Notes: generated from the sequence alone by a model not told the origin. Positions 16,209 to 25,742 are shown, counted from the stretch's first letter. The stretch: DNA of 64,000 bases from Cryobacterium sp. Y29 (GCF_002929825.1 NZ_PJJN01000030.1:1-64000), one strand, 5' to 3'. Made by a program: numbers and translations.

Positions 16209-17675
16209 GTGCAGACACCCGTAGCCCAAGAGGCCAACCCTGCCCCGCGCAGCGGAATCGGTGCAGTCTTCGCCCGGTGCCGCCGGGCCTGGCTGATCGC
16301 CGCCGGTGCTCTCGTCTTCGTGCTGCTGGGTAGTGGAGCCGTCTTCGCCGGAACCCAGACCGGAGCCGCCGAGCCGGCAGCGGCATCCGGTACGCCGTCG
16401 CCTGCGGCCACGCCGAGCCCCACTCCCACCATCGATCCGGCTCGACCGGTGCCCGCCGAAGCGACAGCGGCCAGCCGGTTGCGTACCTGCTCGGTCGCCG
16501 CGCTCGCCGCCGACGCCCGCCTCGCCGATTTTCAGGCGCAGGTCGTCAATGCCAACACCGGTGAGGTATTGTTCGACCGCGGCGGCACGACGTCGTCGCG
16601 CACCGCGAGCGTCATGAAGGTGCTCACCTCGGCCGCTGCCCTCAACGTGCTCGGCAGCGACTACCGGGCTACGACCCGCGTAGTGAAGGGCGCGGAACCC
16701 GGTCAGGTCGTGCTCGTCGGCGGGGGAGACCTCACCCTGTCGCGGCTGCCCACCGGTCAGGAGCCGTTCTACACCGGCGCCGCCCACCTCGACGACCTCG
16801 CCACCCAGACCAGGGTCGCATGGGCCGCCGACCCGACCAATCCGCCGATCACTTCGCTCGTACTCGACACCTCGTATTTTTCCGGCCCTGACTGGGACGA
16901 GGGCTGGGCCCGCACCGAGCTCGGCCTCGGCGCCATGCCCGAGATCACCGCGCTGATGGTCGACGGTGACCGCGACGACCCGACCCGCAGCACATCGGCG
17001 CGCAGCGAAGACCCGATTGCCCGGGCCGGCCAGGCCTTCGCTGACGCGCTCGGCGGCGGCCTCAGCATCAGTCAAGCCACCGCCCCGCCCGGAACCGCCC
17101 AACTCGGTGCCGTACAGTCCGCACCGGTGTCTACGCTTATTCAGCAGTCCCTGATCGTGAGTGACAACACCATCGCCGAGATGCTCGCCCGCCTCGTGGC
17201 CATCGAAAACAATGCCGGCAACTCATTCTCCGCGCTGCAACAGGGCATCGTCGGTGGCCTCGCCGCCTACGGCATCGACACCACCGGCATGATCATCAAG
17301 GACGGCTCGGGCCTCAGCCCCCACAATGCTGTCTCGCCGGCGTACCTGACGGCCCTGTTCCTCAAAGTCAACGCCCGCGAGGGCAACCTCGGCGTGCTCT
17401 TCGACGGCCTACCGATCGCCGGCGGACCGCGCGGGTCCCTCTCGTACAGCGACCGTTTCTCCGGTGCGAATTCCGCCGCCGACGGCGCAGTGTTCGCCAA
17501 GACCGGCTGGATCGACACCGGCTACACGCTCGCCGGGGTCATTCGCGCCGCCGACGGCACCCCGCTCACCTTCGCCATCTACGCCATCGGCAACGTGAGC
17601 TCAAACGCTAAAATCGCCATCGACACTTTGACCACCGGCTTCTTTCACTGCGGTGACAATTTGACGAACAACTAA
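16209..17675 (+). CDS. dacB: D-alanyl-D-alanine carboxypeptidase (PBP4, family S13)
   Basis: About 488 residues: a short cytoplasmic N-terminus, one membrane segment (about 25-50), a Pro/Thr-rich linker and an S13 penicillin-binding domain. The three active-site motifs are SVMK, SDN (in LIVSDNTIAEM) and KTG (FAKTGWIDTG). It trims peptidoglycan stem peptides outside the membrane. The GTG at 16197 lies against its Shine-Dalgarno, whereas GTG 16209 has GGAGGTGG eight bases upstream and is chosen. Confidence 0.9.
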   Translation: MQTPVAQEANPAPRSGIGAVFARCRRAWLIAAGALVFVLLGSGAVFAGTQTGAAEPAAASGTPSPAATPSPTPTIDPARPVPAEATAASRLRTCSVAALAADARLADFQAQVVNANTGEVLFDRGGTTSSRTASVMKVLTSAAALNVLGSDYRATTRVVKGAEPGQVVLVGGGDLTLSRLPTGQEPFYTGAAHLDDLATQTRVAWAADPTNPPITSLVLDTSYFSGPDWDEGWARTELGLGAMPEITALMVDGDRDDPTRSTSARSEDPIARAGQAFADALGGGLSISQATAPPGTAQLGAVQSAPVSTLIQQSLIVSDNTIAEMLARLVAIENNAGNSFSALQQGIVGGLAAYGIDTTGMIIKDGSGLSPHNAVSPAYLTALFLKVNAREGNLGVLFDGLPIAGGPRGSLSYSDRFSGANSAADGAVFAKTGWIDTGYTLAGVIRAADGTPLTFAIYAIGNVSSNAKIAIDTLTTGFFHCGDNLTNN

Positions 17676-17694
17676 CCCTTCGCAAGGAGACCTC

Positions 17695-18285
17695 GTGACC
17701 CGCGCACTGTTCATCATCGACGTTCAGAATGATTTCACCGAGGGCGGAGTGCTCGGCGTTGACGGTGGGGCGGCGGTCGCGGCGGGTGTGAGTGTGCTGC
17801 TGGCCGAGCATCCGCTTGCCTATAAATATGTCTTCGCCTCGCGTGACTGGCACGATATCGGCAACGACAACGGTGGCCACTTCGCGCGCGATACGGCACC
17901 CGACTTTGTCACGACCTGGCCGGTGCACTGCGTGGCCGGCACGACGGGCGCCGAGTACCACAAGGCCCTGACAACGGATGCCGTGACCTTCCACATTCGC
18001 AAGGGCCAGGGCCGGCCCGCATATTCCCTCTTCGAGGGCGCCACCGAGGCTGGGCAGACGGTGACGGAGTTGCTGAGCGAGCACGGCGTGACCGAGGTCG
18101 ACATCGTCGGCCTTGCAACGGACCACTGCGTGCGAGCCTCCGTTCTCGACGCGCTCGAACACGGCCAGCGCGTGCGGGTGCTGACCGATCTCGTTGCCGG
18201 TGTCGCCGCGGAATCTACGTTGAACGCCCTCGCTGAGATGGCGCACGCGGGCGCGGTGTTTGCCGTGAGCGACGCCGTCGAGTGA
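17695..18285 (+). CDS. pncA: Isochorismatase-family amidase, probable nicotinamidase
   Basis: 196 residues with the cysteine hydrolase triad: Asp in IIDVQNDF, Lys in HIRKGQ and Cys in GLATDHCVRAS. The DWH motif (ASRDWHD) followed by a downstream His matches the metal-binding segment of PncA-type nicotinamidases, which deamidate nicotinamide for NAD salvage. GTG 17695 has AAGGAG at proper spacing. The final GTGA overlaps the start of the next gene by 4 nt. Confidence 0.85.
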   Translation: MTRALFIIDVQNDFTEGGVLGVDGGAAVAAGVSVLLAEHPLAYKYVFASRDWHDIGNDNGGHFARDTAPDFVTTWPVHCVAGTTGAEYHKALTTDAVTFHIRKGQGRPAYSLFEGATEAGQTVTELLSEHGVTEVDIVGLATDHCVRASVLDALEHGQRVRVLTDLVAGVAAESTLNALAEMAHAGAVFAVSDAVE

Positions 18286-19013
18286 CCTTATTCGCAAAAA
18301 GGCTCGACGGCGTACGTATTGCCTTTGATGCCGCTCCCGGGGAGCGACCGGTTCTGCTCGTGCACGGTTTCGCGTCGACCGCGGCGGTCACCTGGATTGG
18401 CTCGGGGTGGGTGCGGGCGCTCGGAGAAGTCGGGCGGGGCGCGATCACGCCCGACCTGCGCGGGCACGGACGCAGTGACAGGCCGCATCACTGTGCCGAC
18501 TACCTACCGAGGCAGCTCGCCGCTGACCTCGTGGCGGTGCTCGACACACTGGAACTTGAGCGGGTCGACGTAATCGGTTATTCCTTGGGGTCGCGGGTCG
18601 TGGCCGCTCTGGCCAGGCTTGCGCCCGAACGCGTGCGCAGCCTCGTGATCGGCGGGGCAGGGCCGCTCGAACTATTCGATACCTGGGATCAGGGCGACGT
18701 CAACCGGTTCCTGCTGTCTGGCGATCTTGCTTCCGACCCGACCATTGCCGCCGTACTCGGGCCGGCGATCATCGCCGGTGCCGACCGGGAGGCACTATGG
18801 GCGTGCGTGCAGGGGATGGCGGGATGCACCCTGGACGTGCCAGCGGGTATCCCGCAATTGTTTGTGGCGGGCGGCGCCGACCAGATTCCGGCGGGGGTAG
18901 CCGTGCTCGCGGCCGAACGCGGTGCCGGGTACGTCGAACTGCCCGGCCGCACCCACCTCAGCGCGCTGACCGCCCGCGAGTTCAAGCAAGCCGCCCTGGA
19001 GTTCTTGAACTGA
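18282..19013 (+). CDS. Alpha/beta-fold hydrolase
   Basis: 243 residues with the oxyanion motif LLVHGFAS, the nucleophile elbow GYSLGS, a late Asp (VAGGADQIP) and the catalytic His (GRTHLSAL). This is a complete catalytic triad. The substrate cannot be told from sequence. It overlaps the nicotinamidase-like gene by 4 nt and ends before a strong bidirectional terminator. Confidence 0.85.
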   Translation: MTLFAKRLDGVRIAFDAAPGERPVLLVHGFASTAAVTWIGSGWVRALGEVGRGAITPDLRGHGRSDRPHHCADYLPRQLAADLVAVLDTLELERVDVIGYSLGSRVVAALARLAPERVRSLVIGGAGPLELFDTWDQGDVNRFLLSGDLASDPTIAAVLGPAIIAGADREALWACVQGMAGCTLDVPAGIPQLFVAGGADQIPAGVAVLAAERGAGYVELPGRTHLSALTAREFKQAALEFLN

Positions 19014-19051
19014 GCCGCTGGCTCGTAGCCCGAGCGCAGGGAGCATAAAGT

Positions 19052-19089
19052 AACCGTGCCGCCGGAGTGTTGTTCCGAGCGGCACGGTT
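19052..19089. terminator. Bidirectional hairpin terminator between convergent genes
   Basis: AACCGTGCCGC and GCGGCACGGTT form a perfect 11-bp stem, extended inside by CGGA/TCCG. It separates the plus-strand hydrolase from the minus-strand MHS transporter. There is no long T-run, as is common in actinobacteria. Confidence 0.75.
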
Positions 19090-19103
19090 GTGATCTACGA
19101 GAG

Positions 19104-20447
19104 TTACTCGTGCGTGCTGATGCCCAGCGGAACCCCGCGGGTCTCTTTCACAAGGGTCACCGCGACGAAGGATATCGCGGCGAGCACCATAAGGTAAATG
19201 CCGATCGAGATGGACTGTCCGGTCTGATCGAGCAACAGTTGCGCGATGAGCGGGGCGAACGCGCCACCGAGAATCGCGCCGAGCGCGTAGCCGATCGAAA
19301 CGCCGGAGTAGCGCACCTGGGCCGGGAACATTTCGGCGTAGAGCGCGGCTTGCGGGCCATAGGAGAAGCCGAGTCCGCTCGCCAGGATGATGAGCGAGAG
19401 CGCGAACCAGACGATGTCGCCGGTGTCGATGAGCAGGAACATCGGGATCGCCCAGATGAAGAGGAACGCGTAGCCGAGCTGGAAGGTGCGCACCCGGCCG
19501 ATTTTGTCGGAGAGGATTCCACCGAGCATGGTCGACGCGAGCCAGAACACGGCGGCGACGGTGCTGGCGACGAGCACCGGAGTGCGCTCCATGCCGAGTC
19601 CGCCAGCTTCAGCGGGCTTGGTGGCGTACGAGCCGAAGAAAGCGATGAGCATATAACCGGCCGCGTTGTTGGCGATGAAGATCAGTGCGGTGAGGATGAC
19701 CTGACGCGAGTGGTTCTGGAAGAGCTGCTTGAGCGGGGCGGCAGATTCCCTCTTGCGGGTCTGCATCTCTTTGAAGACCGGGCTTTCGGCGACCGCGCGG
19801 CGAATGACCCAACCGACGACGATGAGCAGCACAGAGATGAGGAACGGAATGCGCCAACCCCAGCTGAGGAACGCTTCGTCGCTCATCGAGGTGGTCACGA
19901 TGATCATGACACCGGTGGCGAGAATGAGGCCGACCGGAACTCCGATCTGCGGATAGGCACCGAAGAATCCGCGCTTGTTGATCGGTGCGTGCTCGACGCT
20001 CATGAGCGCCGCGCCGCCCCATTCGCCGCCGGCCGAGAAGCCTTGCAGGATGCGAAGCACGATCAGCAGGATCGGTGCCGAGACGCCGATCTGGTCGAAG
20101 GTCGGCAACAGGCCGATGAGGGCAGTGGCCGCGCCCATCATGACGAGTGTGAACACCAGCATCGCCTTGCGACCGATGCGGTCGCCGAGGTGGCCAGCGA
20201 CGATGGCGCCGAGCGGGCGGAAGAGGAAGCTGATGCCGAGTGACGCCCAGGCGATCAGCTGGGCGAGCGGCTCGTTTTCGCCGGCGAGCGGGGCGAAGAA
20301 CAGGCCGGCCAGCACGAGGCCGGCGGCCTGGGCGTAGATGAAAAAGTCGTACCACTCGATTGTGGTGCCCACCATCGTGCCGGCGAGGACCCGCCGTTCT
20401 TCATGACGTTTGGCGCTGGAGCCTGTGCGCTCGGTCGTTAAGGCCAT
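19104..20447 (-). CDS. MHS-family (metabolite:H+ symporter) MFS transporter
   Basis: 447 residues, about 12 transmembrane helices. Typical MHS motifs are present: TIEWYDFFIYAQAAGLV in helix 1, GHLGDRIGRKAMLVFTL in loop 2-3, and ARILQGFSAGGEWGGA-like sequence (RILQGFSAGGEWGG) in helix 4. Such proteins import organic acids, including aromatic acids such as shikimate, with protons. It is the last minus-strand gene of the homoprotocatechuate region, 208 bp beyond the IclR gene, so uptake of an aromatic acid is a reasonable inference. Confidence 0.88.
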   Translation of the reverse strand: MALTTERTGSSAKRHEERRVLAGTMVGTTIEWYDFFIYAQAAGLVLAGLFFAPLAGENEPLAQLIAWASLGISFLFRPLGAIVAGHLGDRIGRKAMLVFTLVMMGAATALIGLLPTFDQIGVSAPILLIVLRILQGFSAGGEWGGAALMSVEHAPINKRGFFGAYPQIGVPVGLILATGVMIIVTTSMSDEAFLSWGWRIPFLISVLLIVVGWVIRRAVAESPVFKEMQTRKRESAAPLKQLFQNHSRQVILTALIFIANNAAGYMLIAFFGSYATKPAEAGGLGMERTPVLVASTVAAVFWLASTMLGGILSDKIGRVRTFQLGYAFLFIWAIPMFLLIDTGDIVWFALSLIILASGLGFSYGPQAALYAEMFPAQVRYSGVSIGYALGAILGGAFAPLIAQLLLDQTGQSISIGIYLMVLAAISFVAVTLVKETRGVPLGISTHE

Positions 20448-20654
20448 GGAATACTCCCTTGTATCTCATTGCGTGCTGGGTCGGGTACTGCTGCAAAGTG
20501 TGGGGATCGTGCGGAGAAAACCGGCACGGGGGCAGTATGGCAGCAAAACCAAAGATTACCTACCTATTGGTCAGTATTGTGCGGGATCGTTACTTGTGCG
20601 GGATGTGAAGCATAATCACACCGTGCACGCACGATTGACGCGCAGTGGCGCGGG
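20448..20654. other. Intergenic spacer between IclR and MHS transporter genes
   Basis: This 207-bp region must hold the promoter of the MHS transporter. It includes AT-richer sequence (TACCTACCTATTGG) but no convincing palindrome or RNA gene. Confidence 0.4.
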
Positions 20655-21395
20655 TCAACTGAGCTCGGCGACGATCGTGCGCGCAGCCTTGGTGAGGGCT
20701 GCGCCGATGTCGGTGGGGGAGTGCAGGCTCGAGATATAGACGACGGCGATGGCGGCAGGAGGATCCCCGGGCACGAGCAGCGGCACGGCGATCGACGACA
20801 GGCCGGGAATGACCTCGTCGTGGCTGGAGGCATAGCCGACAGTAGCGGCCTCACCGGCCTCGCTCCGGCGAGTTTCGGCAAGACCGAGCGCGGCCCACTG
20901 AGCAGCGTTCAGCGCGGACTGGATGGCGATCCCTGGTGCCCCCACGTGCAGCGGATGCCGTGTGCCGGGCCGCTGCACCACCGTCGCGTGGGGTTGGCGC
21001 GATTCGATGCTCACGAGCGTGACCACCTCGCCCTGGTCAAGCACGGCGACGAACGCGGTCATGCCGAGCTCGTGGGCAATTCCGGTGAGCACGGGCAGTG
21101 CCGCGGCCTGCAGGTCGCGGGACACCCCGCGGGCCAGGGCGGCCAGGCGGGGGCCGAGCCGCACCAGTCCGGCCGGGTCCCGCACGACGAGGCCGTGATC
21201 TTCCAGGGTGCGGAGAATGCGATAGGCGATCGAACGGTGCACGTCGAGGGCGGTGGCGATGTGGAGAATACTCATCGGTTCGTCGGATTCAGCGAGAATC
21301 TCCAGCACGCGAATGCCGCGCGACAGGGTTTGCGAGTGCGCGGCGGGCGCCGAGGCGGGGCTGCCGGAGGTCTCGGCAAATTCGGGGATCGACAC
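20655..21395 (-). CDS. IclR-family transcriptional regulator
   Basis: About 246 residues. N-terminal winged helix (LSRGIRVLEILAESDEPMSI, then HRSIAYRILRTLEDHGLV) and a C-terminal IclR effector domain (VGYASSHDEVIPGLSSIAVPL). The frame stays open far upstream, but that stretch is antisense to hpaI. GTG 21395, next to a purine-rich GAGAGG, is the only start that gives a normal IclR length. It lies 29 bp after hpaI in the same direction and may regulate the pathway or the MHS transporter downstream. Confidence 0.85.
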   Translation of the reverse strand: MSIPEFAETSGSPASAPAAHSQTLSRGIRVLEILAESDEPMSILHIATALDVHRSIAYRILRTLEDHGLVVRDPAGLVRLGPRLAALARGVSRDLQAAALPVLTGIAHELGMTAFVAVLDQGEVVTLVSIESRQPHATVVQRPGTRHPLHVGAPGIAIQSALNAAQWAALGLAETRRSEAGEAATVGYASSHDEVIPGLSSIAVPLLVPGDPPAAIAVVYISSLHSPTDIGAALTKAARTIVAELS

Positions 21396-21424
21396 CCTCT
21401 CATTCTCGCATTCGGCCTGGGCGC

Positions 21425-22252
21425 TCAGTAACTCGGCCGCGGGACGGCATTGCCGGCAGGGCCCGTGGCGCCGGGCCTGATGAACGCCGCTGCGAGCTTC
21501 TCCGAGGCTCGGGCGAGAACGGCCACGTCGGCACCGACGAGCACGAAGCGGGCGCCCGCCGCCAGGTAACGCTCGGCGGTCGCTGGTGCGAAGGCATTGA
21601 CGCCGACGGGTTTGCCGAGCGCCGTGACGGTGCGAATACAGTGTTCGACGGAGGAGACGACGTCGGGGTGGTCCTGCTGGCCGAGCAGGCCCATCGACGC
21701 GGCGAGGTCGGAGGGGCCGATGAACAAGCCGTCGATGCCGCCGACGGCGGCGATCTGGGCAATGTTGGCCACGGCATCCGTCGTCTCGATCTGCACAAAA
21801 AGTGAGATCGTGTCGTCGGCTCGCGTGAGGTAATCGTCGATACGGTTCCACCGGGACGCCCGGGCGAGGGCGCTGCCGACGCCGCGAACGCCGAGCGGCG
21901 GATAACGCACCGCGGCCACCATGTCACGAGCTTGCTCGGCAGTGTCAACCATCGGAATGAGCAGGTTCTGCGCGCCGAGGTCGAGCAGCTGCTTCACGAT
22001 AATCTGATCTCCGATCGGAGCGCGCACCAGCGGCACGATCGGGTAGCCGTGTACGGCCTGCAGCTGGCTCAAAGTGGACTCGAGGCCGTTCGGGCTGTGT
22101 TCAGTGTCAATCAAAAGCCAGTCGAGACCGCTGCCGGCACAGATTTCCGCGACCAGCGCGCTGCCGGAGCACACCCACATTCCTATCTGGGCACGTGAGA
22201 CGCCCGCGAGAACGTCTCGGAAGGTCGGCTCTGCTGCTACTCGAATCGGCAT
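21425..22252 (-). CDS. hpaI: 4-hydroxy-2-oxoheptanedioate aldolase
   Basis: About 275 residues of the HpcH/HpaI class II aldolase family. Recognisable blocks are GMWVCSGSALVAEI, DWLLIDTEHSPN, the metal-binding Glu in FVQIET, and GLFIGPSDLAASMG. It cleaves 4-hydroxy-2-oxoheptane-1,7-dioate into pyruvate and succinate semialdehyde, the last step of homoprotocatechuate meta-cleavage. ATG 22252 starts inside hpaH (16-nt overlap). An upstream in-frame start would run antisense-like residues, so it is rejected. Confidence 0.92.
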   Translation of the reverse strand: MPIRVAAEPTFRDVLAGVSRAQIGMWVCSGSALVAEICAGSGLDWLLIDTEHSPNGLESTLSQLQAVHGYPIVPLVRAPIGDQIIVKQLLDLGAQNLLIPMVDTAEQARDMVAAVRYPPLGVRGVGSALARASRWNRIDDYLTRADDTISLFVQIETTDAVANIAQIAAVGGIDGLFIGPSDLAASMGLLGQQDHPDVVSSVEHCIRTVTALGKPVGVNAFAPATAERYLAAGARFVLVGADVAVLARASEKLAAAFIRPGATGPAGNAVPRPSY

Positions 22253-23022
22253 GTGATTGCTCCCAACGGTCCGTAGTCGGCGTGCACGGTGTCGCCCTGT
22301 TCCACCCACATCGGACGGGTGAACGAGCCGGCCAAAATGATCTCGCCGGCCTCGAGCCTGGTTTCGTGCTGGGCGAGCTTGTTCGCCAGCCAGTAGACGC
22401 CGGCAGCGGGGTGGCCCAGCACGGCCGCGGCCACACCGGATTCCTCGATGGTCTGGTTGCGGTAGAGCAGCGCCGACACCCAGCGCAGGTCGATGTCGCC
22501 GACCTTCACCGGCGTACCGCCGAGCACCATTCCGCCCATCGCCGCGTTGTCGGAGATGGTGTCGACGATGGTACGGCCGGCCATCTCGATGCGTGAGCTG
22601 AGGATTTCCAGCGCCGGAACGACGTAGTCCGTGGCATCGAGAACGTCGAACAGGGTGCAGTTCGGACCGGTCAGTGACGTGCCGAGCACGAACGCAAGCT
22701 CGACTTCGATTCGCACGTTCGAGAAGCTGTCGAAACGGATGCTCGCGCCATTCTCGTAGACCTCGTCAGCGAAGATCACACCGTAATCGGGTTCGGTGAT
22801 GCCGGTGGCGATCTGCATGACCTTGGAGGTCAGGCCGATCTTGCGGCCGACGAGACGGCGGCCGGCCGCGATGCCGCGCTCCCTCCACAGGCTCTGCACG
22901 GCGTAGGCATCGTCGACGGTCATGCCGGGGTAGCGGGCGGTGAGGAGGGGAACCGTCGACCGGGTTTGGCCGGCCGCGACGAGTTCGTCGGCGATCTCTG
23001 CGATGACTGACTGGTCAAGCAT
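22237..23022 (-). CDS. hpaH: 2-oxo-hept-4-ene-1,7-dioate hydratase
   Basis: About 261 residues of the FAH-like hydratase group (MhpD/HpaH). Features include GRKIGLTSKVMQ, TEPDYGVIFADEVYENG, and the acidic metal-binding stretch RIEVELAFVLG. It adds water to the OHED intermediate before the HpaI aldolase step. It lies between hpaD and hpaI, overlapping the latter. ATG 23022 (MLDQSV) is preferred to ATG 23028, because a purine-rich site (AGAAAGAAG) is better spaced. Confidence 0.92.
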   Translation of the reverse strand: MLDQSVIAEIADELVAAGQTRSTVPLLTARYPGMTVDDAYAVQSLWRERGIAAGRRLVGRKIGLTSKVMQIATGITEPDYGVIFADEVYENGASIRFDSFSNVRIEVELAFVLGTSLTGPNCTLFDVLDATDYVVPALEILSSRIEMAGRTIVDTISDNAAMGGMVLGGTPVKVGDIDLRWVSALLYRNQTIEESGVAAAVLGHPAAGVYWLANKLAQHETRLEAGEIILAGSFTRPMWVEQGDTVHADYGPLGAITCRFE

Positions 23023-23036
23023 GCGCACGCTTCTTT

Positions 23037-24113
23037 CTACAGGGTGGTGCCGAGTTTGAAGCCGGCCAGCTCGTCGTCCCTGCGGGTGTACGAGAAACCG
23101 TCAGCACCGACGGTCACGGCCATTTCGCTCGACTCGGTGCGCTCGACTACCGGCTGGGGGTTACCGTCGAGGTCGAGCACGAGGGAGGCATCCGTGTACC
23201 AGCTGGGTACAACGGGGTTGCCCCACCAGTCGCGGCGCTGGTTGTCGTGTACATTCCAAGTGACAACAGGGTTGTCGGGGTCGCCGGTGTAGTAATCCTG
23301 CGTGTAGATCTCGACGCGGTGGCCGTCGGGGTCACGCAGATACAGGTAGAACGCGTTCGAGACGCCGTGGCGGCCCGGCCCGCGCTCGATCAGATCGCTC
23401 TTGCGCAACGCGCCGAGCTTGTCGCAGATGTAGATGATGTTGTGCTTCTCGTGCGTCGAGAAGGCGAGGTGGTGCATACGCGGCCCGGTACCGCCGGTGA
23501 GGGCTGTGTCGTGCACGGTGTCCTTGCGGCGCATCCACGCCGCGTAGGTGACGCCGTCTTCGTCTTGGATGTCTTCGGTGACGCGAAAGCCCAGGTCTTC
23601 AAGGTATTTACGGCCGCGGCCGACGTCGGGCGTGACCTGGTTGAAGTGGTCGAGGCGCACGAGCGCGCCCGGACCCTGCAGGTCGTAGCGCCAGGCGAGT
23701 CGTTCTACGTGGGTGGTTGCATAGAAGAACTCATACGGAAAGCCAAGCGGGTCTTCGACGCGTACGCTGTCACCGATGCCCTTCACGAAGCCCTCGGTGC
23801 GGCGTTCGGTGCGGCAGCCGAGCTCCTGATAATAGGCCTCGGCGAGGTCGACGTCTTCGGGGCTGCGCACTCGAAAGGCCATCGCGGCGACGGCGGCGAT
23901 GGGCCCCTGGCGCAAAACCAGGTTGTGGTGGATGAATTCCTCGAAGCTGCGCAGGTAGATCTCGGTGTCGCTCTCCTCGGTGACGACGAGGCCGAGAATA
24001 TCGACGTAGAACTCGCGCGACTTGGCGAGGTCGGTCACGACGATGTCCATGTAGGCGCAGCGGAGGATGTCGGGTGGCGTGGCAGTGGGGGTGGGGATCG
24101 GGCTGAGTGTCAT
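23037..24113 (-). CDS. hpaD: Homoprotocatechuate (3,4-dihydroxyphenylacetate) 2,3-dioxygenase
   Basis: A 358-residue vicinal-oxygen-chelate extradiol dioxygenase with two VOC modules. The metal ligands of the Brevibacterium fuscum enzyme (H155, H214, E267) are found one position later: H156 (LDHFNQV), H215 (MHHLAF) and E268 (HRVEIYTQDYY). Second-sphere residues N158, W193, H201, R244 and Y258 also fit with the same +1 shift. It is therefore very probably an active Fe(II) or Mn(II) ring-cleaving enzyme for homoprotocatechuate. Confidence 0.95.
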   Translation of the reverse strand: MTLSPIPTPTATPPDILRCAYMDIVVTDLAKSREFYVDILGLVVTEESDTEIYLRSFEEFIHHNLVLRQGPIAAVAAMAFRVRSPEDVDLAEAYYQELGCRTERRTEGFVKGIGDSVRVEDPLGFPYEFFYATTHVERLAWRYDLQGPGALVRLDHFNQVTPDVGRGRKYLEDLGFRVTEDIQDEDGVTYAAWMRRKDTVHDTALTGGTGPRMHHLAFSTHEKHNIIYICDKLGALRKSDLIERGPGRHGVSNAFYLYLRDPDGHRVEIYTQDYYTGDPDNPVVTWNVHDNQRRDWWGNPVVPSWYTDASLVLDLDGNPQPVVERTESSEMAVTVGADGFSYTRRDDELAGFKLGTTL

Positions 24114-24212
24114 GGGGTTCTCCTCGTTGAGATTACGGATGCGTGGGGCGGAGTATCGAGACAGCCAGCGTTGGTCGAATGGCTGGTGCCGATCCCTCCC
24201 GGCGGAGCGGGG

Positions 24213-25739
24213 CTAGTTGCCGCCGAAGCGGGGCGTGTGCACCGGGGCGAGCGTGATGTGCACGGCCTGCGAGTCGGTGTAGAAGTCGATCGATCGGTAG
24301 CCGCCCTCGTGGCCGAGGCCGGAGGCCTTGACTCCGCCGAACGGGGTGCGGAGATCCCGCACGTTGTGCGAGTTCAACCAGACCATCCCGGCATCAACGG
24401 ACTGGGCGAAGTTGTGCGCGCGACTGAGATCGGTGGTCCAGATGTAGGCCGCCAACCCGTACTTCACACCATTAGCCAGGGCGAGGGCTTCGGCATCCGT
24501 ATCGAAGGGGGTGATGGCCACGACCGGACCGAAGATCTCCTCCTGAAAGATGCGGGCAGTCGGGGCGACGTCGGCAAACACCGTGGGGGAGACGTAGTTG
24601 CCCTGTGCCAACCATTCGGGAAGCCCGGCCGGGCGACCGCCGCCGGCGAGCAGACGTCCCTCGGTCTTGCCGATCTCGACGTAGCTCAGGACCTTGGCGT
24701 AGTGCTCGGGGTGCACGAGCGCGCCGACTTCGGTCTTGGGGTCGTGCGGGTCGCCGACGACGATGTTCGCTGCGCGGGCCGCGTAGCGGGTGCAGAAGTC
24801 ATCGTAGATGGAGCGCTCCACCAGGATGCGACTCGACGCGGTGCACCGCTCGCCATTCAGCGAGAACACGCCGAACAGGGTCGAGTCGATCGCGGCGTCG
24901 AGGTCGGCGTCGGCGAAGACGACCGCGGGTGACTTACCGCCGAGCTCCATGGACATGCCCTTGAGGTTCGCGGCGCAGTTGCGGTAAATGGTCTGGCCCG
25001 TGGTGGTTTCGCCGGTGAAGGAGATGAGCGGCACGTCGGGATGCTTGACCAGCGCGTCGCCGGCCTCCTCGCCGATGCCGTTGACCAGGTTGAACACGCC
25101 GTCGGGAACGCCCGCCGTGCGAAAGATCTCGGCCCAGAGGCTTGCTGACAGCGGCGTGAATTCGGCCGGTTTCAGCACGACGGTGCAGCCGGAGGCGAGC
25201 GCGGGCGCAAGTTTCCAGCTTTCGAGCATGAACGGGGTGTTCCACGGGGTGATCAGCCCGGCGACACCGACCGGCTTGCGGTTGACGTAGTTGATCTGCT
25301 TGCCGGGTACCTTGTAGGTGTCGTCGGCCTGCGCCACGATCAGGTCGGCGAAGAAGCGAAAGTTCTCGGCCGCCCGTTGCGCCTGGCCGAGCGCCTGTGT
25401 GATCGGCAGCCCGGTGTCGAAGGTTTCCAACTCGGCGAGCCGGGCATCCTGCGCCTCGACGGCGTCGGCGACGCGGTGCAGCACCCGGGCGCGGGCGCGG
25501 GGCAGCATGCGTGGCCACGGTCCGTTGTCGAAGGCGTCCTTCGCGGCCGCGACGGCCAGATCGATGTCTGCCTGCTGGCCGGCGGCCGCGGTGGCATAGG
25601 TCTGGTTGGACACCGGGTCGAGCACGTCAAACGTTTCGCCGCCGACGCTGTCGACGAATTCGCCACCGATGAAATGACGGATGCTGGTGGGCAGGTCGGC
25701 CGGTACGTAGTGTGCGCTCTGGACAGACGTCTGTGTCAT
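24213..25739 (-). CDS. hpaE: 5-carboxymethyl-2-hydroxymuconate semialdehyde dehydrogenase
   Basis: A 508-residue aldehyde dehydrogenase. The catalytic Glu block (SMELGGKSPAVVF) and the catalytic Cys block (NGERCTASSRILVE) are intact, as is the C-terminal FGGVKASGLGHEGG motif. By position between the ring-cleavage dioxygenase and the GntR gene it oxidises the ring-cleavage semialdehyde (CHMS) with NAD. A 99-bp gap separates it from hpaD. It begins three bases after the GntR stop. Confidence 0.92.
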   Translation of the reverse strand: MTQTSVQSAHYVPADLPTSIRHFIGGEFVDSVGGETFDVLDPVSNQTYATAAAGQQADIDLAVAAAKDAFDNGPWPRMLPRARARVLHRVADAVEAQDARLAELETFDTGLPITQALGQAQRAAENFRFFADLIVAQADDTYKVPGKQINYVNRKPVGVAGLITPWNTPFMLESWKLAPALASGCTVVLKPAEFTPLSASLWAEIFRTAGVPDGVFNLVNGIGEEAGDALVKHPDVPLISFTGETTTGQTIYRNCAANLKGMSMELGGKSPAVVFADADLDAAIDSTLFGVFSLNGERCTASSRILVERSIYDDFCTRYAARAANIVVGDPHDPKTEVGALVHPEHYAKVLSYVEIGKTEGRLLAGGGRPAGLPEWLAQGNYVSPTVFADVAPTARIFQEEIFGPVVAITPFDTDAEALALANGVKYGLAAYIWTTDLSRAHNFAQSVDAGMVWLNSHNVRDLRTPFGGVKASGLGHEGGYRSIDFYTDSQAVHITLAPVHTPRFGGN

Positions 25740-25742
25740 CGC

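Noticed and set aside
15294..17102. 602-residue minus-strand open frame
   Set aside because: It is antisense to the MocA-type oxidoreductase and PBP4 genes, is rich in Gly/Arg/Asp without family motifs, and has no credible start. It is a shadow frame of high-GC coding DNA.
19056..20243. 395-residue plus-strand open frame
   Set aside because: Antisense to the MHS transporter and extremely rich in Glu, Asp and Arg. A typical antisense shadow of a membrane protein.
21396..21851. N-terminal extension of the IclR gene
   Set aside because: The added residues are antisense to hpaI and unlike IclR proteins; GTG 21395 gives a normal length.
23247..24932. 561-residue plus-strand open frame
   Set aside because: Antisense to hpaD and hpaE, both of which have complete active sites. 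Composition is Val/Gly/Glu-rich and unlike a folded protein.
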